DNA from: Pseudomonadota bacterium
GTDB taxonomy: Bacteria > Pseudomonadota > Gammaproteobacteria > Burkholderiales > SG8-39
NCBI GenBank assembly: GCA_026399375.1
Contig: JAPLRD010000022.1
Coordinates: 1 to 41,559, forward strand
Direction of reading: 5' to 3'
Length of the DNA stretch: 41,559 nucleotides
In this document: piece after piece, positions 1-8,191 of the stretch
How positions within the stretch are numbered: position 1 is the stretch's first letter
Layout of the letters: the number at the start of each line of letters is the position of its first letter
Translations under genes and position numbers: made by a program
The notes under the pieces: generated by a model
What the model was told of the DNA's origin: nothing
Databases searched by the model: none
The model's input: the letters and a program-made list of their open reading frames with translations, nothing else

Positions 1-1126
1 GTTTCCCCAGCACCGCTGCGCCCGGACTCTGCAGATTCAGCACCACCGCCGACTGATAGACGCGCTCGCGCGCCAGCGCGCGAAACGCCTCGAGCGCGCG
101 CGCATGCGGAATCAGCGCGATGAGCTCGTCGTCGAAGGCGCCGTCGAGCATCGCCTCTTCGCGCGCGGCAAACTCGTCTGCCGCTTCCGTCACCAGTGCG
201 TCTATGCTGCGCGCCCTCAGGTACTCGACGCGCTTTTCGTCGCTTGAGATCGCGCGCGCCTTGTCCCAGGCGGCCGGGTCGGAGAGGACGCCGCGATACA
301 GCGGTTCGATTTCCGCGTAGCGCATTTCGCCGGCGCGGAAAGCGTCCTCGACATCGATCACGCAGTAGCTGATGTCGTCCGCGGCTTCGACGAGGAAGGC
401 GAGCGGATGGCGGCACCAGCAGTACGCGCCGGGGACGCGCCGGATCAGGCCGGTCGCCTGCGCCACCGTTTCGAAGCGCCCGCGGTCGGCGTGAAAGAAG
501 TTGTATTTCTTTCCCGAGATGCCCGCCGGCGCCGGAAACGGCAGGTGCGCCGGGCGCGGATATTTCGCCACTGCGGCCAGCGTGGCGCAGGTGAGCTGCA
601 TCCCGCCCGCGTTGTCCGGCATCCCCAGGCGCGCGAGTATCCTGAATGTCTGGGCGTTGCCCTCGAAGCGTTCGAAGTCGGCGCGCGCCTCGGGCGCAAG
701 GCGCGCGAGCACCGCGCGTCCCAATTCGGCACTGCTGAACCACGACTGTATCGCCGCTTCGCCGGCGTGCCCGAAAGGCGGGTTGCCGATGTCGTGCGCG
801 AGGCAGGCCGCCGCGACGACGCCGCCGAAATCACCGGCGCTGAATCCGGTCGCGGCCATTTCCGGGTGCCTGCGCAGCACGTGGTCGCCCGCCAGCACGC
901 CGAGCGAGCGGCCGACCGAGGCGACTTCGAGGCTGTGCGTCAGGCGTGTGCGCACGTAGTCGTTTTGCGCCAGCGGAAACACCTGCGTCTTGTCTTGCAT
1001 GCGCCGGAATGCCGACGAAAACACGATGCGGTCGAAGTCGCGCTGGAATTCCGAGCGCGGGCCCGCCGCCGCCGCCGCGGGCGGTCCGCCCAACCGGTGG
1101 TGGGACAAAAGCGATGGCCAGTGCAT
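1..1126 (-). CDS. dgt: Deoxyguanosinetriphosphate triphosphohydrolase-like protein (partial, C-terminus beyond window)
   Basis: HD-superfamily phosphohydrolase that, in this family, cleaves dGTP or other dNTPs to the nucleoside and triphosphate in the cytoplasm. Reading the minus strand from ATG at 1126 gives a continuous frame to the window edge. The N-terminus carries RSEFQRDFDRIVFSSAFRRM (about residues 24-43), a family hallmark. The HD metal site is visible as RLTHSLEVA (H64) and CLAHDIGNPPFGH (H111-D112), and a further conserved Asp lies in EAADDISYCVID. About 375 residues are present, which is most of a typical short bacterial dgt. An in-frame ATG at 1141 would add five residues; neither start has a clear ribosome binding site. 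It is transcribed away from the next gene. The identification is firm at family level; the true dNTP preference is unknown. Confidence 0.9.
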   Translation of the reverse strand, partial: MHWPSLLSHHRLGGPPAAAAAGPRSEFQRDFDRIVFSSAFRRMQDKTQVFPLAQNDYVRTRLTHSLEVASVGRSLGVLAGDHVLRRHPEMAATGFSAGDFGGVVAAACLAHDIGNPPFGHAGEAAIQSWFSSAELGRAVLARLAPEARADFERFEGNAQTFRILARLGMPDNAGGMQLTCATLAAVAKYPRPAHLPFPAPAGISGKKYNFFHADRGRFETVAQATGLIRRVPGAYCWCRHPLAFLVEAADDISYCVIDVEDAFRAGEMRYAEIEPLYRGVLSDPAAWDKARAISSDEKRVEYLRARSIDALVTEAADEFAAREEAMLDGAFDDELIALIPHARALEAFRALARERVYQSAVVLNLQSPGAAVLGK

Positions 1127-1251
1127 GCGGTCGGGCGACATGGGGGAGCATCTTACGGGTAAATAGCCCGGCGGTGAGCGCGACGGCGTATTTCGGCACG
1201 TATCCCGGCGCTGTTGAGCGTTCGGGAAATTAGCGGTACGCTGCATCCGTT

Positions 1252-1270
1252 CGGTCCCGCAACGGGACCG
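1252..1270 (+). promoter_or_regulatory. Perfect 8-bp hairpin in the leader of the DUF805 gene
   Basis: CGGTCCCG (1252-1259) and CGGGACCG (1263-1270) form a perfect inverted repeat with a 3-nt loop. It ends 17 nt before the ATG at 1288, just upstream of the GGGAG ribosome binding site (about 1277-1281). It could be an operator or a leader RNA hairpin. No downstream T-run supports termination. Confidence 0.35.
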
Positions 1271-1287
1271 GAAAACGGGAGAAAAAA

Positions 1288-1626
1288 ATGACCTTCGGCG
1301 AATCGATCAAGGTTTGTTTTTCCAAGTACGCGGATTTCAACGGCCGCGCGACGCGGTCGGAGTTCTGGTGGTGGGTCCTGTTCGTGTTCCTCGCCTCGTC
1401 TGCCGCCTCCATGGTCAGCCCGATGCTGTCCGGACTGTTTTCTCTGGGCGTGCTGCTGCCGAACATCGCGGCGGGGGCGCGGCGGCTGCACGATACCGAC
1501 CGCAGCGGCTGGCTGCAGCTGGTTGCGCTCATTCCGGTGATCGGGTGGTTGCTGCTGATCTATTGGTGCGTGCAGGAAAGCAAGGAACCCAATCGTTTCG
1601 GAACGACTGCGGGGCCAGCCGCCTGA
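1288..1626 (+). CDS. DUF805 family inner-membrane protein
   Basis: Small membrane protein of unknown function (112 aa, the usual size for DUF805/YhaH-like proteins). The family marks are GRATRSEFWWW at about 19-29, RRLHDTDRSGW at 65-75, and the C-terminal PNRFG at 101-105. Hydrophobic stretches at about 26-47, 50-62 and 76-95 should span the inner membrane. A ribosome binding site GGGAG lies 6 nt before ATG, and a perfect hairpin sits just upstream of it. The gene stands alone, with about 75 nt before the next start. Family assignment is secure; no biochemical function can be read from the sequence. Confidence 0.9.
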   Translation: MTFGESIKVCFSKYADFNGRATRSEFWWWVLFVFLASSAASMVSPMLSGLFSLGVLLPNIAAGARRLHDTDRSGWLQLVALIPVIGWLLLIYWCVQESKEPNRFGTTAGPAA

Positions 1627-1701
1627 GGGACGCGCCGCGCGCGATGGCGGCGCGAACGCGCGTTAGCCCCGAATCCGCTTTCGCATCGTTGATACGCTGA
1701 A

Positions 1702-2277
1702 TTGGAGCCGGATCCCCGCACTGACGAAGGCCTGATGCTCGCCTACCGCAGTGGCGAGGGCGCGGCGTTCGAAGCGCTCTACGAACGCTGGCGAGGTCCG
1801 CTGTACCGCTACTTTCTGCGCCAGTGCAATCATGCGGGTCAGGCGGACGAACTGTTTCAGGACGTATTCATGCGCGTGATAGGCGCCGCGGCCGGCTACG
1901 AACCGACGGCGAAGTTTTCGACGTGGCTGTTTCGCATCGCCCGCAACCGCCTCGTCGACCATTGGCGCAAACTGGGGCGCGAGCCGGTCGATCCGCCGGC
2001 AGCAGGCGAGGACGGCGATGAGGGCGTGTTCGATCCGCCGGCGCCCGATGGGGAAACACCCCATAGCCGGGCAGAGCAGCAGCAACTGGGGCGCGCGCTG
2101 CTGGCCGCTCTGAACGAGTTGCCCGAAGTGCAGCGCGACGCTTTCCTGCTCGCCGAAGAAGGCGGGCTGACGCTGGAGGAAATCGCGTCCGTTTCAGGCG
2201 TCGGTCGCGAAACCATCAAGAGCCGCCTGCGTTACGCGACGGCGAAGCTGCGCGGCAAACTGGAGCCATGGCGGTGA
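1702..2277 (+). CDS. ECF-like RNA polymerase sigma-70 family sigma factor
   Basis: Alternative sigma factor of two-domain (region 2 plus region 4) build, 191 aa. Region 2 spans about 22-90, with DELFQDVFMRVI at 49-60 and the promoter-melting stretch KFSTWLFRIARNRLVDHW at 71-88. Region 4 spans about 131-186, with the helix-turn-helix LTLEEIASVSGVGRETIKSR. The linker is rich in Asp, Pro and Gly. The first possible start is TTG at 1702; the next is ATG at 1735, which would trim 11 residues. Neither has a strong ribosome binding site. The downstream membrane protein overlaps its end by 10 nt, so the two are almost certainly co-translated, as sigma/anti-sigma pairs usually are. The inducing signal is not evident. 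Confidence 0.88.
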   Translation: MEPDPRTDEGLMLAYRSGEGAAFEALYERWRGPLYRYFLRQCNHAGQADELFQDVFMRVIGAAAGYEPTAKFSTWLFRIARNRLVDHWRKLGREPVDPPAAGEDGDEGVFDPPAPDGETPHSRAEQQQLGRALLAALNELPEVQRDAFLLAEEGGLTLEEIASVSGVGRETIKSRLRYATAKLRGKLEPWR

Positions 2278-3005
2278 GTGAATTCGATCCGAAACTTTCC
2301 CGCGCTTACCGCGAGGCGTCGACCGAAGGCCCGCCAGCGGCCGTCGACGCGGCCATTCTCGCCGCGGCGCGCAGGCAGGCGGCGCAATCGCGCCGCCCCG
2401 CACGCGCGCCCTGGTTGCGCTGGATGGCGCCGGCGAGCGCACTGGCAACCCTCGTGGTCGCGGTGGCGCTCGCGTTCCTGGTCGAGCGCGAACAGCCCCA
2501 AACATCAGAAGGCACGGCCATCCGCGCGATTCCGCCGCTGCGGCCGAGCGCACCTCCCGTCCGCTCTTTCGATCCAGCGACGGAAAAGGCCGCCGACAGC
2601 GCAGCGCCTGCGGCGGCGATGAAAAAAGAAACGCCTGCAGTCACCGCGCCGCTGCCCGCGCCGATCGCCGCGCTCGCTTTCCCCGCTGAAAGCCGCGCCA
2701 AGTCGGCCGAATCCCGGATGTCCGCGCAGAAAGCGGCGGAGTCCGAATCGATGCGGCAGTCGAATGTCGCACGTGACTCGGCGCCGGGCATCGCCGGAGC
2801 GTCCTCGCCGACTGCACCTGCCGCCGCGGGCAAGCTCGCGCCCCTTCGACCGGAGGCCTCGCGGCGCTCACCCGAAGCATGGCTGGAAGAAATTTCCCGC
2901 CTTCAACGCGAAGGCCGCGGCAAGGAAGCGGCGGAGCAGCTGGCGGAATTTCGCAAAGCGTATCCGGCGCATGCGGTGCCGGAGAATCTGCGCGGCCTGC
3001 AGTAA
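2268..3005 (+). CDS. Putative membrane-anchored anti-sigma factor or sigma-linked regulator
   Basis: A 245-aa protein whose start overlaps the sigma factor gene by 10 nt. It has a basic cytoplasmic N-terminal part of about 47 residues, one membrane helix at about 48-70 (WMAPASALATLVVAVALAFL), a long Ala/Pro/Ser-rich periplasmic linker, and a short helical C-terminus (SPEAWLEEISRLQREGRGKE and on) resembling a single TPR-like hairpin. This layout fits an anti-sigma factor that holds the sigma factor at the membrane. The zinc-binding HxxxCxxC motif of ZAS anti-sigma factors is absent, so the role is inferred from position and topology only. No close named family is recognised. Confidence 0.65.
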   Translation: MAVSEFDPKLSRAYREASTEGPPAAVDAAILAAARRQAAQSRRPARAPWLRWMAPASALATLVVAVALAFLVEREQPQTSEGTAIRAIPPLRPSAPPVRSFDPATEKAADSAAPAAAMKKETPAVTAPLPAPIAALAFPAESRAKSAESRMSAQKAAESESMRQSNVARDSAPGIAGASSPTAPAAAGKLAPLRPEASRRSPEAWLEEISRLQREGRGKEAAEQLAEFRKAYPAHAVPENLRGLQ

Positions 3006-3021
3006 ATATCGCTACGCGGCG

Positions 3022-3130
3022 ACCCCTCACCCCAACCCTCTCCCCGCTTGCGGGGAGAGGGGGCTATGACCTGATTGCAGCAGGATAGCAGGTTCCCTCG
3101 CCCCGCCCTGCGGGGAGAAGGACAGGGTGA
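3022..3130. repeat. Inverted pair of REP-like palindromic elements
   Basis: Two related copies face each other between genes. Copy one (about 3022-3064) contains CCCTCTCCCCGC (3036-3047) and GCGGGGAGAGGG (3050-3061), a perfect 12-bp hairpin with a TT loop, preceded by CTCACCCCAA. Copy two (about 3094-3130) is the reverse orientation: read on the minus strand it starts CTCACCCTGTCCTTCTCCCCGC and closes with an imperfect stem. Such ccctctccccgc elements are widespread extragenic repeats in proteobacterial genomes. The pair may also serve as a strong RNA hairpin after the anti-sigma gene. Confidence 0.75.
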
Positions 3131-3208
3131 GTGGAATGAAGCCTTAACCCCGATTCCTGATCTCCTCCGTTTAAGAGGGCACAACCCCTCAACCACCAGG
3201 AGATCGAC

Positions 3209-4000
3209 ATGCTGAAATTTCTTTCCATACTCGCCGCTGCGCTGCTATCGGGCTGCGCCACCATGGCCGACGCCGGTTCGCTCGCCGACGTCTCTGTCAT
3301 CAACCGCACCACGGGCGAGCGACTGCAGGTGTATCGCCACAACGGGCGAATGTATGTCGAGGGCAGGACGGGCGAGCGCTACGCGGTCGAACTGCGCAAC
3401 CGCACCGGCGGCCGCATCCTTGCCGTGCTCTCGGTGGACGGCGTCAACGCCATCACCGGCCAGACCGCCGCCGCGGGACAATCCGGCTATGTCCTCAGCC
3501 CGTGGAACCGCGCCGAGATCGCCGGCTGGCGCAAGGACATGAGCGATGTCGCCGCCTTTTATTTCACCGCGATTCCGGACGCCTATGCCGCGCGCACCGG
3601 GCGTCCCGACAATGTCGGCGTAATCGGCATCGCCGTGTACAGGGAATACGTCGAGCCGCCGCGCGCGGCGCTGGAGCCGCCCGCACTGGCGAAGGGCGAA
3701 ACGTCCGGGCGCTTTTCCGCCGCAGACGCCGCGGGTGCGCCGGCGCCCTCCGCGCAGACACCCGAGAGCGCAGCGCAGCGCAACAAGATGGCCGACGAGA
3801 AACTCGGCACCGGCCACGGCGAGCGCATTCACGCGCCGACCTACAGCACCGAGTTCCGCCGCCTGGGCAGCACGCCGGGCGAAGTCATCACCATCTATTA
3901 CGACAGCCGGCATAACCTCATCGCCCAAGGCGTCATCCCGCGCCAAGCGAAACTGCCGCTGCCGTTTCCGAGCGGCGGTTTCGTTCCCGATCCGTCCTGA
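3209..4000 (+). CDS. Putative outer-membrane or periplasmic lipoprotein of unknown function
   Basis: A 263-aa exported lipoprotein. The N-terminus is a short lipoprotein signal with lipobox LSGC (Cys16) followed by ATMADAGS, which lacks an Asp at +2 and so suggests outer-membrane sorting. The mature part has a probable beta-rich domain at about 25-150, beginning with VSVINRTTGERLQVYRHNG. An Ala/Pro-rich linker follows (about 150-190), then a C-terminal segment containing GERIHAPTYSTEFRR and ITIYYDSRHNLIAQGVIP. Ribosome binding site AGGAG precedes ATG by 7 nt. I do not recognise a named domain. The gene stands alone after the REP-like pair. Confidence 0.8.
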   Translation: MLKFLSILAAALLSGCATMADAGSLADVSVINRTTGERLQVYRHNGRMYVEGRTGERYAVELRNRTGGRILAVLSVDGVNAITGQTAAAGQSGYVLSPWNRAEIAGWRKDMSDVAAFYFTAIPDAYAARTGRPDNVGVIGIAVYREYVEPPRAALEPPALAKGETSGRFSAADAAGAPAPSAQTPESAAQRNKMADEKLGTGHGERIHAPTYSTEFRRLGSTPGEVITIYYDSRHNLIAQGVIPRQAKLPLPFPSGGFVPDPS

Positions 4001-4325
4001 ATCTCGAACTCGGCACACTCACCGCGTCTTCCGGCGCCCGGCCGTGTCGTCAGCCGGGCGCACGGGTGCCGAATTTCCAGTTATCGGCGTGCAATCGCCT
4101 ACCGGCGAAGGCGACTTCCATGCAGATATACGCCCCCGAGCACGCTAAAGAACCCCATTTCAGGCACAACTTTGCCGCACTGCACCAAAGACTTAGACTT
4201 AGTATATATCACGCTGATATGGTCAATCTGAACATCCGATTGGATTGTTTCAGGCACAACCCATATCGTAGCGATATGGATTCGCTTAATTACAGCGGAT
4301 CAAATAGATAGGAAATGAAATCGAA
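4001..4325. promoter_or_regulatory. AT-rich 325-bp control region with direct repeats and a palindrome
   Basis: This gap has no convincing gene and is clearly more AT-rich than its surroundings from about 4180 on. It holds two exact copies of TTTCAGGCACAAC (4158-4170 and 4248-4260), a tandem AGACTT pair (4189-4200), and a perfect palindrome CCATATCG-tag-CGATATGG (4261-4279) directly after the second repeat. A mini-ORF, ATG AAA TCG AAA TGA (4315-4329), overlaps the ATG of the DUF3563 gene at 4326. Together these look like operator sites for the downstream genes; no known regulator motif is recognised. Confidence 0.5.
4180..4208 (+). promoter_or_regulatory. Candidate sigma-70 promoter for the DUF3563 gene
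   Basis: CTGCAC (4180-4185) and TATATA (4203-4208) are spaced by 17 nt, matching the -35/-10 layout moderately well. It lies between the two TTTCAGGCACAAC repeats, so a regulator binding those could bracket the promoter. This is a by-eye match only. Confidence 0.35.
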
Positions 4326-4688
4326 ATGAGATTCTACCCGCCCATATACCCAGACGACAGCATTTTGCATCCCGGACCTTTCCCCGGAGCGGCTGCCAAA
4401 GATACCCGAAAACCGGCGACCTTCCGAGCTGATTTGGTGCATAGCAGTATCGCGGGTGCGGATGTGCCGTCGCTCGAGATCGATCTTGAGGTGATCGAGG
4501 TGCAAGCGCGCGCTGCGCGCGCGGCCTGGATCGGCAGCAAGTTGAAATCCCTGTTTCAGAACCTGGTGTACTGGTTTGAGCGCAGCGATCAGGCGGAGTT
4601 GGAACATTACCTGGCCGCATCGGAAAGTCTAGCCGACCTCGAGGTGCGCATCCGGCGCTACGAGCGCATGCGTTCGCACGCTGATTGA
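4326..4688 (+). CDS. DUF3563 domain protein
   Basis: A 120-aa protein of unknown function. The C-terminal part (about 71-114) matches the short DUF3563 pattern, with WFERSDQAELEHYLAASESL at 83-102 followed by ADLEVRIRRYER, common in betaproteobacteria. The first 70 residues are a non-conserved extension that begins MRFYPPIYPDDS. The start ATG at 4326 overlaps the stop of a four-codon mini-ORF; an AGGA motif sits 12 nt upstream. A repeat-rich, AT-rich region precedes the gene, and a small membrane protein follows 26 nt downstream, so these two may be co-transcribed. The cellular role is unknown. Confidence 0.75.
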   Translation: MRFYPPIYPDDSILHPGPFPGAAAKDTRKPATFRADLVHSSIAGADVPSLEIDLEVIEVQARAARAAWIGSKLKSLFQNLVYWFERSDQAELEHYLAASESLADLEVRIRRYERMRSHAD

Positions 4689-4714
4689 TTCAACCACAAT
4701 AGGAGCGAAACCAC

Positions 4715-5002
4715 ATGCAATCAACTTACGACGAACATACGGATATCAAACTGACGCAGATGGCGCCGGCGCTGGGGCGGCACACGCTCGAGAACGCGGC
4801 CCCGGAGGCCGCGACGACTGAGATGGCGCGGCTCGGTGCCCTCGTCGCGTTGCTATTTGCGAGCCTGGTGTATGTCGCTTCGGGCGGACCGTTCGCGGTG
4901 GAAGCATCGCCGTTTGCGGAGGCGCTTACCTTGATCACAGCGCCGGTATCGCCGGCGGCCGATACCGGCTCGCGTTCGGACGCCAGCGTCATTACCAAAT
5001 GA
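4715..5002 (+). CDS. Small single-pass membrane protein, hypothetical
   Basis: A 95-aa protein of no recognised family. An acidic, polar N-terminal 38 residues is followed by one hydrophobic helix at about 39-57 (ARLGALVALLFASLVYVASG), then an Ala/Pro/Thr-rich tail of about 38 residues. A good ribosome binding site, AGGAG, sits about 9 nt before ATG. It begins 26 nt after the DUF3563 gene on the same strand and may belong to the same transcript. The tail has no cysteine and no obvious motif. Confidence 0.65.
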   Translation: MQSTYDEHTDIKLTQMAPALGRHTLENAAPEAATTEMARLGALVALLFASLVYVASGGPFAVEASPFAEALTLITAPVSPAADTGSRSDASVITK

Positions 5003-5176
5003 TCTGAAGAGGGCCGAGGCGCAGGGCAGCTGAACAGATTCCGGGACCCGGCCTGCGCCTGCCGAACCCTGGCCTCTCCGGCGCGAGGGGCGACCGCCCG
5101 AAACTGACGGCGTCGGCATCATGGCGCCGGTGAGCGTGACGCGGACGTATACTCGCGGCTTGCTTACTGGAGCAGG

Positions 5177-6391
5177 ATGAAACACGCAACAGCCGACACT
5201 GCGCGCGCGATCCACAAGCGGGCAGTGTTCGCCATCGCCACCGCCACCGGCAGCACGTCGCTCCTGATGAACGTGTGGTTTCCGTTCCTGCCGCTTTATA
5301 TGCTTCAGGTCGGCGCCAGGGACGAAGCCTCGGCCTTGTTCTGGGTGGCGGTCGGCATGAGCGCGCAAGGCGTGGGCCGTCTGATCGGCGGACCGCTCTG
5401 GGGATTGCTTTCGGACCGCCTCGGGCGCAAGAAAATGTTCGTCCGATCGGTGTATTCGGCCGCGCTCACTGCGTTCGTGCTCAGCATCATCAACGCGCCC
5501 TGGCAGGTCGGAATCGCGCTCGCAATACAGGGGCTGCTCTCGGGCTTTATTCCCGCGGGGGTGGCGCTGATGAGCGTGAGCGTGCCGGACGCCAAGGTCA
5601 GGGACGCGCTCAACGCACTCTCGGGCGCACAGTACCTGGGCAGCGCGATCGGCCCGGCGGTCGGCGCGGCCATGGCAATCGGATTCGGCTACCGCGGCGC
5701 AATCTTCTCCTCCGGGCTGCTGATTGCCGCAGTGGCGACGGCGGTCATCTTCCTCGTGCCGGCGGACACCGTGCGCAGGAGGGAGCGAGACCTCTCGGGA
5801 GCCGCAATCGCGCTCGCGCCGTTCAAGCCGACGCTGCAATTCACGCTTGCGATCCTGCTCTACTTTTCGCTCTTCGCCCTGCAAACATTCAGGAACATCG
5901 CCACGCCGATCGCATTGAAAGACATCGCGGGCCCCAACGTAACCGAAGTTACCGGTCTCGCCTTCGTGCTGGGAGGCATCGCCAGCGCCCTGGGCATTTG
6001 GATTCTATCGACGCGTTTCTTCCGTCAGCGGCGGCTGCGCAACATCCTGGCCGTCACCTGCGTCCTCACCGCGCTTGGCCATCTCTTGCTAGCGCTCAGC
6101 GACTCGGCCTGGCTCTATGTCCTCGCATTTACCCTTGCGTCGTTCCTGAATGCGTCGATGATGCCGTCGACGAACACCATGATCGCCTTGAACGTCAGCC
6201 GCGAACGGCGCGGGACGGCCTTCGGCATCGGCAGCGCCGCGCAGGCGATCGCGTTCATGGTCGGCCCGATGGGTGCGGCGATGTTCGCGACCGTTTCGCT
6301 CAAAGCCGGCTTTGTCACCGTCGGCATGTTGTTCGTCGCTCTGGCAGCGCTGGTCGCCTTCGCCGTGCGCGAGCCGCCGGTGGAGAAGTAG
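5177..6391 (+). CDS. MFS transporter, drug-efflux-like
   Basis: Inner-membrane transporter of the major facilitator superfamily, 404 aa, with about 12 hydrophobic helices. The signature loop between helices 2 and 3 is clear: GPLWGLLSDRLGRKK at 73-87, typical of proton-driven antiporters of the TetA/multidrug type. A second-half relaxed copy follows near STRFFRQRRLRN. A ribosome binding site (GGAG at about 5168-5171) precedes ATG. The gene is alone, with about 120 nt before the next coding start. Substrate cannot be assigned; it may equally export a metabolite. Confidence 0.85.
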   Translation: MKHATADTARAIHKRAVFAIATATGSTSLLMNVWFPFLPLYMLQVGARDEASALFWVAVGMSAQGVGRLIGGPLWGLLSDRLGRKKMFVRSVYSAALTAFVLSIINAPWQVGIALAIQGLLSGFIPAGVALMSVSVPDAKVRDALNALSGAQYLGSAIGPAVGAAMAIGFGYRGAIFSSGLLIAAVATAVIFLVPADTVRRRERDLSGAAIALAPFKPTLQFTLAILLYFSLFALQTFRNIATPIALKDIAGPNVTEVTGLAFVLGGIASALGIWILSTRFFRQRRLRNILAVTCVLTALGHLLLALSDSAWLYVLAFTLASFLNASMMPSTNTMIALNVSRERRGTAFGIGSAAQAIAFMVGPMGAAMFATVSLKAGFVTVGMLFVALAALVAFAVREPPVEK

Positions 6392-6513
6392 GTGCATTGT
6401 CGCAATCAGAGAAGACCGCAAACGAGTAAACCCCGGCCGAGTTGGGTAAGCGCTGGTCCCTGCCGGTCGGCTATCATGGCCGCATCTCAACCCGATGCAG
6501 GCGCTCTCGAACC

Positions 6514-8157
6514 ATGGCAAAAGTATTTCCCGATGGCTGGCGTGAACTCAGCGCCACGGGGGCGGCCGAGCGCGAACTGCAGACGCTCGCGCGTCTCGCC
6601 GCCGGACTCTCCGACGATTACACCGTCTATCACGGCGTGCATTGGACGCAGGTCGAGCGCGGCAGCTATGCCATCTACGGCGAGATCGACTTCGCCGTCG
6701 TCGGACCGACGGGCAAAGTGTTGCTGATCGAGCAGAAGTCTGGATTTCTCACCGAGACGCCGGGCGTCCTGGCGAAGAAATACGCGGGGAAGGAGAAGAA
6801 CGTGCAGTCGCAGATGGCGCGCTCGGCCGACGCGCTGCACCGGCGCCTGCGCCAGGCCTGCGGTGAGCAGGCAACCTTTGTCGATTCGCTGCTCTACTGC
6901 CCGGACTACACGGTGAAAGAACCGGGCACCGCCGGCATCGCCCCGGAACGGATCGTCGACGCGGCGAAGAAGGACCATCTGCTGCACGTCATCCGCAGCA
7001 TTCTGCCCGAGTCGGGCGAGGTGCTGGCGGCGAAGGAGAAAATCCACCGTTTCCTTGGTGAAATCCTGCAGCTTGTACCTCAAGCCGACGCCGTGGTCGG
7101 CGCGGCGCAGACCCTGTACACGCGGCTTTCGGGCGGCCTCGCACAATGGGCGCGCAGGATCGAGTGCGAGCCCTTTAGGCTGCGTGTGACCGGCACCGCC
7201 GGCTCGGGCAAGACGCAGCTCGCGCTGTCGGTGTACCGCGATTGCGTCGCTGCCGGCCGCCGCCCGCTCTACGTCTGCTACAACCGCCCGCTCGCCGACC
7301 ACATCGCGCTGATCGCGCCGCCGGGCGGCGAGGTGGCGACTTATCACCAGCTCGCCGACCGTGTTTGCCGCGCGCAGGGCGAAACGCCCGACTTCGGTTC
7401 GCCGGGCGCGTTCGCGCGTCTGGAAGCAGCGCTGGACGGCCATACGCCGGATCCGGCAGGCTTGTTCGACGAACTGATCATCGACGAGGGGCAGGATTTC
7501 CAGGAAGGCTGGGCGGAAAACCTGCTGCGCTTCCTGCGCCCAGGCGGACGTGCCTGGTGGCTGGAGGACCCGATGCAAAACCTCTACGCCCGCGAACGCG
7601 TGTTGCTCCGGGACTGGGTGAGTCTGCGCTCGGATGTGAACTACCGCAGCCCGAAGGACATTCTCGACGCGCTGAACCGCATGTTGCCCCTTGAACATCC
7701 GGTGGAAGCGGGCAGCCCGCTCTCGGGATCGGAAGTCGAAATTCTCAGCTACACCGACACGAAAGACCTGATCGCGAAAACCGTGGGCGCGATCACCGAT
7801 GGCATACGCTCGGGCTTCAAGCGCCAGCACATCGCCGTGATCAGCTACCGCGGCCGCGAGCATTCGAAGCTCGCGCCTTTCGACCGGCTCGGCCCCTATC
7901 CGCTGCGCGCGCCCACCGGGCGCTATGACCTCTTGGGCAATCCTGTGTACACCGAGGGCGAGGTGCTGATCGATTCGGTGCTCCGCTTCAAGGGGCGCGC
8001 CGCGCCCTGCGTGGTGCTGACCGAGATCGATTTCGAAACCCTCGACGAAGCCGCGGTGCGCCGCATTTTCGTCGGCGCCACCCGCGCGACCATGAAGCTC
8101 ACGCTGGTGGTGTCGGAGGCTTCGGCGAAGGTGTTGCTCGATCGATTGGGAGATTGA
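6514..8157 (+). CDS. NERD nuclease domain - UvrD-type (SF1) helicase fusion protein
   Basis: A 547-aa cytoplasmic protein. The N-terminal NERD (nuclease-related) domain at about 15-130 has the endonuclease-like core GEIDF (D59) and LIEQKSG (E73, K75). The C-terminal superfamily 1 ATPase shows Walker A GTAGSGKT (227-234), Walker B IIDEGQDF (322-329), NYRSP (376-380), SVLRFKGRAAPCVVLTE (488-504) and the motif VI-like VGATRA (520-525). All key residues look intact. ATG at 6514 is preferred because the upstream in-frame TTG at 6442 would add an arginine-rich stretch unlike the family. RtcB starts 34 nt downstream, suggesting co-transcription. DNA or RNA processing is likely; the substrate is unknown. 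Confidence 0.88.
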   Translation: MAKVFPDGWRELSATGAAERELQTLARLAAGLSDDYTVYHGVHWTQVERGSYAIYGEIDFAVVGPTGKVLLIEQKSGFLTETPGVLAKKYAGKEKNVQSQMARSADALHRRLRQACGEQATFVDSLLYCPDYTVKEPGTAGIAPERIVDAAKKDHLLHVIRSILPESGEVLAAKEKIHRFLGEILQLVPQADAVVGAAQTLYTRLSGGLAQWARRIECEPFRLRVTGTAGSGKTQLALSVYRDCVAAGRRPLYVCYNRPLADHIALIAPPGGEVATYHQLADRVCRAQGETPDFGSPGAFARLEAALDGHTPDPAGLFDELIIDEGQDFQEGWAENLLRFLRPGGRAWWLEDPMQNLYARERVLLRDWVSLRSDVNYRSPKDILDALNRMLPLEHPVEAGSPLSGSEVEILSYTDTKDLIAKTVGAITDGIRSGFKRQHIAVISYRGREHSKLAPFDRLGPYPLRAPTGRYDLLGNPVYTEGEVLIDSVLRFKGRAAPCVVLTEIDFETLDEAAVRRIFVGATRATMKLTLVVSEASAKVLLDRLGD

Positions 8158-8191
8158 GGCGCTCGAAGTCTTCAGAAATACGGAACAGGCA

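Noticed and set aside
4066-4311. Possible 81-aa gene in the AT-rich control region
   Set aside because: No ribosome binding site or family sequence, and it overlaps the repeats and palindrome that better explain the region.
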